Below, in pieces: positions 18,130-26,047 of a stretch of 64,000 bases of DNA. Each line of letters starts with the position of its first letter. Within the stretch, counting starts at the first letter, position 1. The notes beneath the pieces were generated by a model that did not search any database, was not told the DNA's origin, and saw nothing but the letters and a program-made list of their open reading frames with translations. Where the stretch lies: the NCBI RefSeq assembly GCF_001591365.1, contig NZ_BCUT01000002.1, positions 434,001 to 498,000 on the forward strand, read 5' to 3'. The stretch comes from Variovorax paradoxus NBRC 15149. GTDB lineage: Bacteria; Pseudomonadota; Gammaproteobacteria; Burkholderiales; Burkholderiaceae_C. A program made the translations under genes and the position numbers.

Positions 18130-18764
18130 ATGCGGTGGCCCATGCTGCGGCCGAGCCGCCCGCGAGTGCGCGGCAACTGGCCGCGCTGATGGAGGCGCGC
18201 CGCACCGTGCTGCCCAGGCGGCTCGGTGCGCCCGGACCCGACCGTGCCGAACTCGAACAGATCCTCGGCGCCGCGGCCTCGGCGCCGGACCACGGCGGCC
18301 TGGTGCCCTGGCGCTTCGTCGTCGTTCCGCCGCCGCAGCGCGAGCGGCTTGCCGACGTGTTCGCGCAGGCGCTGCTGCAGCGCGACGACGCCGCCACGCC
18401 CGAGCAGCAGGGCCAGGCGCGCGAGAAGGCCTTCCGCGCGCCGCTGCTGATGCTCGCGATCGTGCGGATGGGCCCCGGCAACGCGGAGATCCCGGCCGCC
18501 GAGCGCATCCTGTCGGCCGGATGCGCCATCCAGAACATGCTGCTGGCCGCGACCGCCCTGGGCTACGGCTCGGCGCTCACCAGCGGCAAGGCGCTGCAGT
18601 CGGACGAACTGCGCGCCCTGTTCGCGCTCGGTCGGCACGACGAGCCGCTGTGCTTCGTCAGCGTGGGTTCGGTGACGGCGCCGAAGGCCGGTCCTGCGCG
18701 GCCCGCGCCCAGCCGCTACACGCGCGAACTGGGCGGCGGGCCGGAGCTTTCGCCATGCGGCTGA
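18126..18764 (+). CDS. nitroreductase family protein
   Basis: A 212-residue FMN-dependent nitroreductase-fold protein. LMEARRTVLPRRLGAPGPD near residue 21 corresponds to the family's RRSVRxF region, and SAGCAIQNMLLAATALGYGS near 129-148 is the conserved helix pair. It is similar in size to YdjA-type minimal nitroreductases. The substrate is unknown. The four-base overlap with the ribonucleotide reductase gene implies coupled translation, so it may reduce a product or cofactor of that operon; this is inference. Its 3' end overlaps the acyltransferase start by ten bases. Confidence 0.85.
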   Translation: MNAVAHAAAEPPASARQLAALMEARRTVLPRRLGAPGPDRAELEQILGAAASAPDHGGLVPWRFVVVPPPQRERLADVFAQALLQRDDAATPEQQGQAREKAFRAPLLMLAIVRMGPGNAEIPAAERILSAGCAIQNMLLAATALGYGSALTSGKALQSDELRALFALGRHDEPLCFVSVGSVTAPKAGPARPAPSRYTRELGGGPELSPCG

Positions 18765-19636
18765 TGCCTTCGGTGCGCGGTGCGCTCAACGGGCTGCTGC
18801 TCGGCCTGAACACGCTGCTCGCGTTCGCGCTGATGGTCCCGCCGGCGCTGGTGAAGCTGCTGGTGCCGGCCGACCGCGTGCGTGCCGGTTGCGACCGGGC
18901 GCTGAACGCGCTGGCCGGCGGCTGGGTCGCCGTCAACAACGCATGGATCGCCAGCGCATGCCCCATGCCATGGCAGGTCCGCGGCGTCGAGGGCCTGAAC
19001 CCGCGCGGCTGGTACCTGGTGTCGAGCAACCACCAGAGCTGGGTCGACATCCTGGTGCTGCAGCGCATCTTCCACGGGCGCATTCCCTTCCTCAAGTTCT
19101 TTCTCAAGCGCGAGCTGATCTGGGTTCCGGTCATCGGGCTGGCGTGGTGGGCGCTCGACTTTCCGTTCATGAAGCGCGGCCGCGGCACCGGTCGCAGCGA
19201 CCTTGCGACCACGCGGCGCTCCTGCGAGAAGTTCAAGCGCGTGCCGACGGCCGTCATCAACTTCGTCGAGGGCACGCGCTTCACCGCGGCCAAGCATGCC
19301 GCGCAGAACAGCAGCTACCGCCATCTGCTCGAGCCCCGCTCGGGCGGCCTTGGCGTGGCGCTGGCCACCATGGGCGGGCAGTTCGAGGCGATGCTCGACG
19401 TGACCATCGTCTACCCCGAAGGGACGCCGAGCTTCTGGGCGCTCCTCAGCGGCGACGTGCGGGCCGTGGCGGTCGATGTCCGCCAGCGCGCCATTCCGCC
19501 TCATCTGCTGGGCACGAGCCCGTCGGGCGACAAGGCGCGCCGCGCGCACACCCGCAAGTGGATCGAAGCCCAGTGGCAGGACAAGGACCGCCTGATCCAG
19601 GAGCGGCTGGCGGCGCGCCGCGGCGCTCGAAAGTAG
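18755..19636 (+). CDS. PlsC-type acyltransferase
   Basis: A 293-residue membrane-associated lysophospholipid acyltransferase-like protein. An N-terminal hydrophobic helix lies at about residues 10-33. The catalytic HX4D box appears as SNHQSWVD near residue 91 and the second block as NFVEGTRF near 169. The closest functional type is the YihG/AGPAT-like group that acylates lysophosphatidic acid or lyso-lipids. ATG 18755 lies inside the end of the nitroreductase gene. It is the last gene of the nar transcript and converges on the gene at 19649. Confidence 0.85.
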   Translation: MRLMPSVRGALNGLLLGLNTLLAFALMVPPALVKLLVPADRVRAGCDRALNALAGGWVAVNNAWIASACPMPWQVRGVEGLNPRGWYLVSSNHQSWVDILVLQRIFHGRIPFLKFFLKRELIWVPVIGLAWWALDFPFMKRGRGTGRSDLATTRRSCEKFKRVPTAVINFVEGTRFTAAKHAAQNSSYRHLLEPRSGGLGVALATMGGQFEAMLDVTIVYPEGTPSFWALLSGDVRAVAVDVRQRAIPPHLLGTSPSGDKARRAHTRKWIEAQWQDKDRLIQERLAARRGARK

Positions 19637-19648
19637 CTGGGGCGCGCC

Positions 19649-20065
19649 TCAGCCGAACCGCACCGGCCGGCCCTCGGTGTCGAGCGCAAGATAGCCGCCG
19701 AAGGCCCCGCTTCGCACGCCCTCGACCATGGCTTCGAGCGCGCTGTCGATGCGTTCGGCCGAGGGCGGCTGCCCGTTCGCGCCGGACAGGCCGGCCGCGA
19801 ACATCACGCGCCACGGCAGGCTCGCGCGGCGCGATTCGGCCACCAGTGCGGCAAAGGTGCTGAGCTCCGGCAGGCTTTTTTCCACGCAGGCCACGGGCGT
19901 CAGCGCGCCGCCCTGCCCCGCCTCGAAACGTGCACGCTGCGCCGCATCGGCGTCGCCGGGCAATTCGGCTTCGGCGAACACGAACAGCAGGCGCTGCGGC
20001 TCGGGCTGGGCCGCCGCGGCCTGCAGCAGCTGGTCGAAAAGAGAGGACGAAGAAGAGGAAGGCAT
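19649..20065 (-). CDS. conserved hypothetical protein, 138 residues
   Basis: I do not recognise a fold. The protein starts with a Ser run (MPSSSSSSLFDQLL) and continues LFVFAEAELPGDADAAQRARFEAG, ACVEKSLPELSTFAALVAES and GLSGANGQPPSAERIDSALEAM, ending with GGYLALDTEGRPVRFG. I recall that proteins of this kind in Burkholderiales are sometimes labelled 'ribonucleotide reductase subunit alpha', but none of the catalytic motifs of a reductase are present, so that name would be misleading. The start at 20065 leaves a 129-base divergent region that holds the nor promoter. Confidence 0.7.
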   Translation of the reverse strand: MPSSSSSSLFDQLLQAAAAQPEPQRLLFVFAEAELPGDADAAQRARFEAGQGGALTPVACVEKSLPELSTFAALVAESRRASLPWRVMFAAGLSGANGQPPSAERIDSALEAMVEGVRSGAFGGYLALDTEGRPVRFG

Positions 20066-20099
20066 GCCGCGAGCGTCGCCGCTGCCTTCGCTCCTGATG

Positions 20100-20140
20100 T
20101 TGATGCAGATCAAGGGGCGCCGCACGCGCCTTCCTAGCAT
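20100..20140 (+). promoter_or_regulatory. FNR/ANR-activated nor promoter
   Basis: The perfect dyad TTGATGCAGATCAA (20100-20113) and TAGCAT (20135-20140) give class II spacing and a start near 20148, within the NsrR-type operator that follows. It drives the DUF2249-nor-nsrR group. Confidence 0.85.
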
Positions 20141-20161
20141 AGGTGCATCCGAAATACACCT
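20141..20161 (+). promoter_or_regulatory. NsrR-type operator over the nor transcription start
   Basis: The 21-base inverted repeat has arms AGGTGCAT and ATACACCT around CCGAA; seven of eight arm positions pair. It fits the known NsrR consensus of two ATGYAT-like half-sites about 11 bases apart. It begins directly after the -10 and covers the predicted start, an ideal place for repression relieved by NO. The nsrR gene is in the same operon, implying autoregulation. Confidence 0.7.
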
Positions 20162-20194
20162 TTCAGATCCCTTCGCTCCCACCGAGGAAAACCC

Positions 20195-20485
20195 ATGAAA
20201 TCCGCACCCTCCTCCATCGTCGATGTCCGCAGGCTCGAGCCGCGTTTTCGCCATGCGCACATCTTCTCCACCTTTGCCGCCCTCGACGTCGGCAGCGCCA
20301 TCGAACTGGTGAACGACCACGATCCCCGGCCGCTGTATGCGCAGTTCCAGTCGCAGTGGCCCGACCGGTTCGCATGGAACTACCTCGAGCAGGGCCCCAC
20401 GGTCTGGCGCGTGGCCATCACCAAGGTGCCGGCTTTCGACGCGCATGCGAGCGGCGGCTGCTGCGGTGGATGCGGCGGCGCGTGA
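20195..20485 (+). CDS. DUF2249 domain protein
   Basis: A 96-residue small soluble protein of the DUF2249 type (VDVRRLEPRFRHAHIFSTFAAL, then ELVNDHDPRPLYAQF and FAWNYLEQGPTVWRVAI), a family often found beside NO reductase, nitrite reductase and hemerythrin genes. It ends in a Cys/Gly cluster (GGCCGGCGG) not needed for the fold, which could coordinate metal. GAGGAAAA precedes ATG 20195. It is first in the NO-response transcript, 35 bases before norZ. The biochemical role is unknown. Confidence 0.85.
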   Translation: MKSAPSSIVDVRRLEPRFRHAHIFSTFAALDVGSAIELVNDHDPRPLYAQFQSQWPDRFAWNYLEQGPTVWRVAITKVPAFDAHASGGCCGGCGGA

Positions 20486-20520
20486 GCACCATCGATCCGG
20501 ATTCCCAAGAAGGAAACATC

Positions 20521-22824
20521 ATGAGCAACAACAACCGGCTGTGGCGCTGGCTCGCTTTCATCTTCGTGCTGTCGTTCGGTGCGCTCGGCTACCTGGGCGT
20601 GCAGATCTACCTGACCGCGCCACCGATCCCGAGCGCGGTCGCGAGTTCCGACGGCGAGCAGATCTTCACCGGCGAGCAGATCCGGCGTGGCCAGCAGGTC
20701 TGGCTGTCGGCCGGCGGGCAGCAGCTGGGCTCGGTGTGGGGGCACGGCAGCTACGTCGCGCCCGACTGGTCCGCCGACTGGCTGCACCGCGAGGCCGTGG
20801 CGCTGCGCAACCGCCACGCCCAGGCCTTTCGCAAGGACTTCGACTCGCTGAGCCCGGCGGACCGCGGCGCGCTCGCGGCCACGGTGGTCGAGCAGATGCG
20901 GCGCAACACCTACGACGCAGCCAGCGGCGTGATCACCGTGCCGGCCGACCGCGCGCAAGCGATCCGCGAGGTGGCGGCGCACTACGACGCGCTGTTCGGC
21001 GACGACAGCTCGCTCGCCACGCTGCGCAGCCAGTACGCGATGACGCCGGGCACGCTGCCCGACCGCGCCGATCGCCAGGCGCTCACCGCCTTCTTCTTCT
21101 GGACCTCCTGGGCCGCGGCCACCGACCGGCCCGGAGAAACGGGCCTCAGCTACACCAGCAACTGGCCGCACGAGCCGCTGGTGGGCAACACCATGACCAG
21201 CTCGGCCGCGGTCTGGTCGATGGCCAGCATCTGCCTGCTGCTGGCGGCCATTGCGGCCATGCTGTGGCTGCACGGCAGCCAGCGGCACGAGGCCGAAGCG
21301 CAGCCGCCCCAGGCGGACCCGCTGCTGGGCGCCGTGGCCACGCCCTCGATGAAGGCCACGCGCAAGTACTTCTTCGCGGTGATCGGCCTCATGCTGCTGC
21401 AGATCGCGATGGGCATCGTCACGGCGCACTACGCGGTCGAGGGCGATTCGTTCTTCGGCCTTCCGCTGGCCGAGCTGCTGCCCTACGTGGTGAGCCGCAC
21501 AGTACACACGCAGATCGGCATCTTCTGGATCGCCACCGCGTGGCTGGCCACGGGCCTGTACATCGCGCCGCTGCTGTCCGGCCGCGAGCCCAGGCTGCAG
21601 AAGCTCGGGGTCGACGTGCTGTTCTGGGCACTGATCGCCATCGTGGTCGGCTCCACGCTGACGGGCTGGCTCGGCACCTTGCAGCACCGCGGCGTCGACT
21701 TCAGCTTCTGGCTCGGCAACCAGGGCCTCGAATACACCAGCATGGGCCGTGTCTGGCAAGTGCTGCTGTTCGTGGGCCTGCTGTTCTGGGTCTTCCTGCT
21801 GGGCCGTGCGCTGTGGCCCGCGCTGGTCAAGCCTTCGGCCTCGCGCGGCCTGATCGCGATGGTGTTCCTGTCGGCCACCTGCATCGGCGGCTTCTATTCG
21901 ACCTCGCTGGTGTGGGGACAGCACACGCACTACTCGATGATCGAGTACTGGCGCTGGTGGCTGGTGCACCTCTGGGTGGAGGGCTTCTTCGAGGTGTTCG
22001 CCACCGCGGTGGTCGCGCTGATCTTCACGCGCCTGGGGCTGGTGCGTACCGAGAGCGCCAACCGCGCCATCATCGCCGAGACCATCGTGTTCCTGTTCGG
22101 CGGCATCCTGGGCACGCTGCACCACCTCTACTTCACCGGCACGCCGACCTCGGTGATCGCCGTGGGCGCCGTGTTCTCGGCGCTCGAAGTGGTGCCGCTC
22201 ACGCTGATCGGCCTGGAGGCCCTGCAGACATGGCGCCGTTCGCAGGCCATGCCCTGGCTCGGCGCCTACAAGTGGATCGTCATGTGCTTCGTGGCCGTCG
22301 GCTTCTGGAACACGATTGGCGCCGGCGTGCTCGGCTTCGCAATCAATCCGCCGGCCTCGCTCTACTACGTGCAGGGGCTCAACATGACGGCCGCGCACGG
22401 CCATGCCGCGCTCTTCGGCGTCTACGGCATGCTGGGCATCGGGCTGATGCTGTTCTGCCTGCGCGGCCTCTACGAGCGCCAGCTGCATGCCGACCGGCTG
22501 CTCAAGCCGGCGTTCTGGAGCCTCAACATCGGCCTGGCGATGATGGTGTTCCTGTCGCTGCTGCCCGCGGGCATCTACCAGGCCTGGGCCAGCGTCACGC
22601 AGGGGCTGTGGTTCGCGCGCTCGGCCGAGCTCGTGCACTCCCGCGTGATGGAGGCGCTGGTGTGGATGCGGGTGCCGGGCGACGTCGTCTTTGCCGTGGG
22701 CGCGGTGCTGCTCGCGGCCTATGCGCTGCGGCTGCTGCGCCGTCCGGCGGTGCAGGCTGCGCCGCAAGCCTGGCCGCACGCCAAGGGCCTTGCCGTCCAG
22801 GCAGGCCATGTGGCCGAGCAGTGA
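20521..22824 (+). CDS. norZ: quinol-dependent nitric oxide reductase (qNor)
   Basis: A 767-residue single-subunit NO reductase that reduces two NO to N2O with electrons from quinol. TM1 at about residues 9-30 is followed by a large periplasmic domain (about 35-210) that carries the quinol-type extension, then a heme-copper-oxidase-like core. Metal-site segments include SRTVHTQIGIFW near 325, VHLWVEGFFEVFAT near 482, HHLYFTGTP near 535 and AAHGHAALFGVYGMLG near 622. AAGGAA precedes ATG 20521. No nitrite or N2O reductase gene is present in the window, so the role here may be detoxification. Confidence 0.95.
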   Translation: MSNNNRLWRWLAFIFVLSFGALGYLGVQIYLTAPPIPSAVASSDGEQIFTGEQIRRGQQVWLSAGGQQLGSVWGHGSYVAPDWSADWLHREAVALRNRHAQAFRKDFDSLSPADRGALAATVVEQMRRNTYDAASGVITVPADRAQAIREVAAHYDALFGDDSSLATLRSQYAMTPGTLPDRADRQALTAFFFWTSWAAATDRPGETGLSYTSNWPHEPLVGNTMTSSAAVWSMASICLLLAAIAAMLWLHGSQRHEAEAQPPQADPLLGAVATPSMKATRKYFFAVIGLMLLQIAMGIVTAHYAVEGDSFFGLPLAELLPYVVSRTVHTQIGIFWIATAWLATGLYIAPLLSGREPRLQKLGVDVLFWALIAIVVGSTLTGWLGTLQHRGVDFSFWLGNQGLEYTSMGRVWQVLLFVGLLFWVFLLGRALWPALVKPSASRGLIAMVFLSATCIGGFYSTSLVWGQHTHYSMIEYWRWWLVHLWVEGFFEVFATAVVALIFTRLGLVRTESANRAIIAETIVFLFGGILGTLHHLYFTGTPTSVIAVGAVFSALEVVPLTLIGLEALQTWRRSQAMPWLGAYKWIVMCFVAVGFWNTIGAGVLGFAINPPASLYYVQGLNMTAAHGHAALFGVYGMLGIGLMLFCLRGLYERQLHADRLLKPAFWSLNIGLAMMVFLSLLPAGIYQAWASVTQGLWFARSAELVHSRVMEALVWMRVPGDVVFAVGAVLLAAYALRLLRRPAVQAAPQAWPHAKGLAVQAGHVAEQ

Positions 22825-22842
22825 CGCGGCGCGATCGAAGCC

Positions 22843-23310
22843 ATGAAGCTCACCGCCTTCACCGACTACAGCCTGCGCGTGCTGATCTACCTGGCCGCGC
22901 AGCCCGGGCGCCGCGCCACCATCGGCGAGATCGCCGCATCCTTTGCGGTGTCCGAGCATCACCTGACCAAGGTGGTGCACTTCCTGGGCAAGGAGGGCTG
23001 GCTGGCCAACGTCCGAGGCAAGGGCGGCGGCCTGGCGCTCGCGAAGCCGCCCGAGGCGATCAACATCGGCGACGTGGTGCAGCGCACCGAGGGCGGCGCC
23101 CTCGTGGAGTGCTTTGGAGAAGGCGGCGGCGCCTGCCGCATCACCGGCCTGTGCCGCCTGCAGGGCATCCTGGGCGAAGCCGTGGCGGCGTTCCACGCGG
23201 TGCTTCAGCGCTACACGCTGGCCGACCTCGTGCGCAACCGCGAGGCGCTGGCCACGGTGTTCCTGGCAGGCCGCATCGGCGCGGCGCACGCCGAACGGGA
23301 GGCAGCGTGA
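22843..23310 (+). CDS. nsrR: NsrR, Rrf2-type NO-sensing repressor
   Basis: A 155-residue Rrf2 family regulator. The N-terminal winged helix reads MKLTAFTDYSLRVLIYLA; Asp8 is the residue that completes the cluster in characterised NsrR. Three cluster cysteines lie at 90, 98 and 104 (ECFG, GGACR, GLCRL). NsrR binds a [4Fe-4S] cluster that reacts with NO and releases DNA. A matching operator sits at 20141-20161, so the gene is likely autoregulated through the nor transcript. Its stop overlaps the next gene (GTGA at 23307). Confidence 0.93.
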   Translation: MKLTAFTDYSLRVLIYLAAQPGRRATIGEIAASFAVSEHHLTKVVHFLGKEGWLANVRGKGGGLALAKPPEAINIGDVVQRTEGGALVECFGEGGGACRITGLCRLQGILGEAVAAFHAVLQRYTLADLVRNREALATVFLAGRIGAAHAEREAA

Positions 23311-23651
23311 GTTCGCCCGCGGACACGGCCGCCTTCCCGTACGAAGGGCCCGAGCCGCTGCGCGAGCCGCTCGCAGCAGCGCTCGCGCGCGTGGTCGATC
23401 CGGAAATCTCGATGAACATCGTCGACGTGGGCCTGGTCTACGGCGTCACGGTGGATGCCGCCATGGCGCATGTGCGGCTCACGATGACCTCCGCGGCCTG
23501 CCCGGTGATCGATCTCATCATGGACGAGGCGGAAGCCGAACTCGACAAGGTGGTGCCGCCCGAGCTCCAGATCCGCGTCGAGCTGGTGTGGGAGCCGCCC
23601 TGGAGCCCCGAGCGCATGAGTGCCGGCGCCAGAAAGTTCATGGGATGGTAG
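23307..23651 (+). CDS. MIP18/SufT-type iron-sulfur assembly factor
   Basis: A 114-residue protein of the MIP18 (DUF59) family: ALARVVDPEISMNIVDVGLVY with the DPE and D-x-G-L motifs near residues 28-45, and MTSAACPVIDLIMDEAE with the conserved Cys near 62. Family members help mature Fe-S proteins. Coupled to nsrR by a GTGA overlap, it may repair clusters damaged by NO. GTG 23307 is the only plausible start. No special feature otherwise. Confidence 0.88.
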   Translation: MSSPADTAAFPYEGPEPLREPLAAALARVVDPEISMNIVDVGLVYGVTVDAAMAHVRLTMTSAACPVIDLIMDEAEAELDKVVPPELQIRVELVWEPPWSPERMSAGARKFMGW

Positions 23652-23686
23652 GCGTTGCAAGCCCCGCCGCCCGCAGGGGACGGCCA

Positions 23687-24805
23687 ATGAAGACATCGCC
23701 GATGCGCGGCCGGGCTCTCGCGCGCGTGCTGTTCGGCGCGCTGGCCGGCGCGTCGCTGGTGGGCGGCATCGCGGGCGGACTCTGGCGGCTCGGTGTCGCG
23801 GTGCCGGACCCGCATTCCTTCGCCTGGACCGGCCAGCTGCTGCTGGTGCATGCCGCACTGATGATCTGCGGCTTCCTGGGCACCGTGGTCGGCATCGAGC
23901 GCGCGGTGGCCGTCAAGCATCGCTGGGCATTCGCGGCGCCGCTGGCATCGGGCACCGGCGCGCTGTGCCTGGTCTTCGGGCAGCAGGCCGCCGGCGCGTG
24001 GCTCGGCGTGGCGGCGGCGGTGTGCTTCCTGGCGGTGAACGCGGTGGTGGTGCGGCGCCAGCGCGCCGCGCACACGCTGCTGCTCGCGGCCGGCGCGGCG
24101 GCGTGGGCGGTCGGCAACCTGATGCTCGCAATCGGCCGCGACGGCGGCGCCGTGTTCCCGTGGTGGTTCGCCTTCCTGGTCATGACGATCGCGGCCGAAC
24201 GGCTCGAGATGACGCGGCTCATGCGCCGGCGTCCCGCGGCCAGCCTGACGCTGCAGGCGGTGCTGGCGCTGCTGCTGGCCGGCGCCGCATGGTCGGGCAC
24301 GGCCCCGCGCGCCGGCGGACTCGCCTACGGCACGGCGCTCGCGCTGCTGGCCGTGTGGCTCGCGGTGTTCGACATCGCGCGGCGCACGGTGGCCACGCAC
24401 GGCATCAGCCGCTACATGGCGGTGTGCCTGCTGGGCGGCTATGCCTGGCTCGGCATCGCCGGCGCGGCCTGGGCCGCGGCCGCGCTCGGAGGGCCCACGC
24501 GCGACATCGCACTGCACGCGCTGGGGCTGGGCTTCGTCGTCAGCATGGTGATGGGGCATGCGCCGGTCGTGCTGCCGGCCATCGCGCGCATCAAGCTGCA
24601 CTTCGGCGCCTTCTTCTACCTGCCGCTGGCCGCGCTGCACCTGTCGCTGGTCGTGCGGTTGGTGCTGGGGAGCTTCAGCGATCCGCTGCGCGCCGCCGGC
24701 GCTTCGCTCAATGCGGCCGCGATTGTCTTCTTTGCCGTCACGGTGGCCGGCGCGGCCGTTGCGTGGCGCATCCAACATGGCGCCGAGGGCGCCCGAAAGG
24801 ACTGA
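23687..24805 (+). CDS. NnrS-like polytopic membrane protein
   Basis: A 372-residue integral membrane protein with about ten to twelve hydrophobic helices. It is not a standard NnrS, but LLVHAALMICGFLGTVVGIE near residue 52 and HALGLGFVVSMVMGHAPVV near 280 resemble the HA-x4-GF and HAL-x-VG-x8-M blocks of the true NnrS that follows, so it may be a divergent paralog. NnrS binds heme and protects metabolism during NO stress. ATG 23687 is preceded by GGGGA. It lies in the NO-response operon, two bases from nnrS. Confidence 0.75.
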   Translation: MKTSPMRGRALARVLFGALAGASLVGGIAGGLWRLGVAVPDPHSFAWTGQLLLVHAALMICGFLGTVVGIERAVAVKHRWAFAAPLASGTGALCLVFGQQAAGAWLGVAAAVCFLAVNAVVVRRQRAAHTLLLAAGAAAWAVGNLMLAIGRDGGAVFPWWFAFLVMTIAAERLEMTRLMRRRPAASLTLQAVLALLLAGAAWSGTAPRAGGLAYGTALALLAVWLAVFDIARRTVATHGISRYMAVCLLGGYAWLGIAGAAWAAAALGGPTRDIALHALGLGFVVSMVMGHAPVVLPAIARIKLHFGAFFYLPLAALHLSLVVRLVLGSFSDPLRAAGASLNAAAIVFFAVTVAGAAVAWRIQHGAEGARKD

Positions 24806-24807
24806 CC

Positions 24808-26004
24808 GTGGCATCCTTCATTCCGCTCGAACCTGCACAGCCTCCTTCCACCCGGACACCGGCCTTTGCGCTGTGGCAGCTCGGCTTCCGGCCCTTCTAC
24901 CTGCTGGCCAGCGGCTTCGCGGCGCTGTCCATCGCGCTGTGGGCGATGCAGTTCGCGGGCTGGCTGCCCGGCGCCTACCTGCAGGGGCCGATGTGGCATG
25001 CGCACGAGATGCTGTTCGGCTTCGCGCTCGCGGTGATCGTCGGATTCCTTTTCACCGCGGGGCGCAACTGGTCGGGGCAGCCCACGCCCACGGGGCTGCT
25101 GCTGGCGGCGCTGGCACTGGTCTGGGTGGCGGGCCGCGTGCTCGTGCTCACGCCTTTTGCGTGGACAGCCGCCGTGGCCAACGCGGCGTTTCCGCTCGCC
25201 TGCGCGCTGGCGCTGGCGCGCCCGCTGGTGGCCGCGCGCAACCGGCGCAACTACTTCTTCGTCGGCTTGCTGCTGCTGCTCTCGGGCGCCGCATTCGCCT
25301 TTCACCTGTCGGCGCTCGGCGTGATCGAGGTGCCGGCGTGGCTGGGCATCCAGGTGGCGCTGGACGTGCTGCTGTTCATCATGGCCGTGATGGCGGGCCG
25401 GGTGGTGCCGATGTTCACCAACAACGGCATCTCGGGCGCCGGCGCCACGCGGCACGCCCTGGTCGAGAAGGCCGCGCTGGGGCTGGTGCTTGCGCTGCTG
25501 CTGGCTGATGCCACGGGCCTGCCACCGGTCGCCGGAGCGGCGCTCGCCTTGGCAGCGGCGCTCGCGCATCTGGTGCGCTGGCTGCTCTGGCGGCCCTGGA
25601 AGGCGCCCGCCAATACGCTGGTGCTGGTGCTGCACGTGGCCTACGCATGGATTCCGGTGCACCTCGCACTGCGGGCGCTCGCGCTGCACGGCGCGGTGCC
25701 GGCATCGCTCGCCACCCATGCGCTGACCGTGGGCGCCGCGGGCGGACTCATCATCGGCATGATGGTGCGCACGTCGCGCGGCCACACCGGCCGGGTGCTG
25801 CGCGCCGACCAGGTCGACACGGCCTGCTTCGTGCTGGTTCTGCTCGCCGCGCTGGTGCGGATTCTCGTGCCGCTGGCCGCGCCGGCGCACACGGTCGCCG
25901 CGGTGCTTTGTTCCGCCGCATTCTGGAGCCTGGGCTTCGGCCTCTATGCGGTGCGCTACTGGCCGGTGCTGACCCGGGCCCGGGCGGACGGCAAGCCCGG
26001 CTGA
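24808..26004 (+). CDS. nnrS: NnrS family heme-copper membrane protein
   Basis: A 398-residue membrane protein of the NnrS family, associated with NO tolerance in denitrifiers. Recognised segments are ALWQLGFRPFYLLASGFAAL near residue 22, MWHAHEMLFGFALAVIVGFL near 56, GRVVPMFTNNGI near 197 and GMMVRTSRGHTGR near 317. About twelve helices are predicted. The start is GTG 24808, two bases after the stop of the preceding NnrS-like gene. The last gene of the NO operon; it converges with the kinase gene at 26048. Confidence 0.93.
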   Translation: MASFIPLEPAQPPSTRTPAFALWQLGFRPFYLLASGFAALSIALWAMQFAGWLPGAYLQGPMWHAHEMLFGFALAVIVGFLFTAGRNWSGQPTPTGLLLAALALVWVAGRVLVLTPFAWTAAVANAAFPLACALALARPLVAARNRRNYFFVGLLLLLSGAAFAFHLSALGVIEVPAWLGIQVALDVLLFIMAVMAGRVVPMFTNNGISGAGATRHALVEKAALGLVLALLLADATGLPPVAGAALALAAALAHLVRWLLWRPWKAPANTLVLVLHVAYAWIPVHLALRALALHGAVPASLATHALTVGAAGGLIIGMMVRTSRGHTGRVLRADQVDTACFVLVLLAALVRILVPLAAPAHTVAAVLCSAAFWSLGFGLYAVRYWPVLTRARADGKPG

Positions 26005-26047
26005 GCGCCCCCTGCACGCAGGAGCCTTGCGCTTCGGCCAGCGGAGA

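Noticed and set aside
19649..20065. Ribonucleotide reductase identity for the 138-residue protein
   Set aside because: No catalytic cysteines, P-loop or finger motif of any reductase class; kept as hypothetical.
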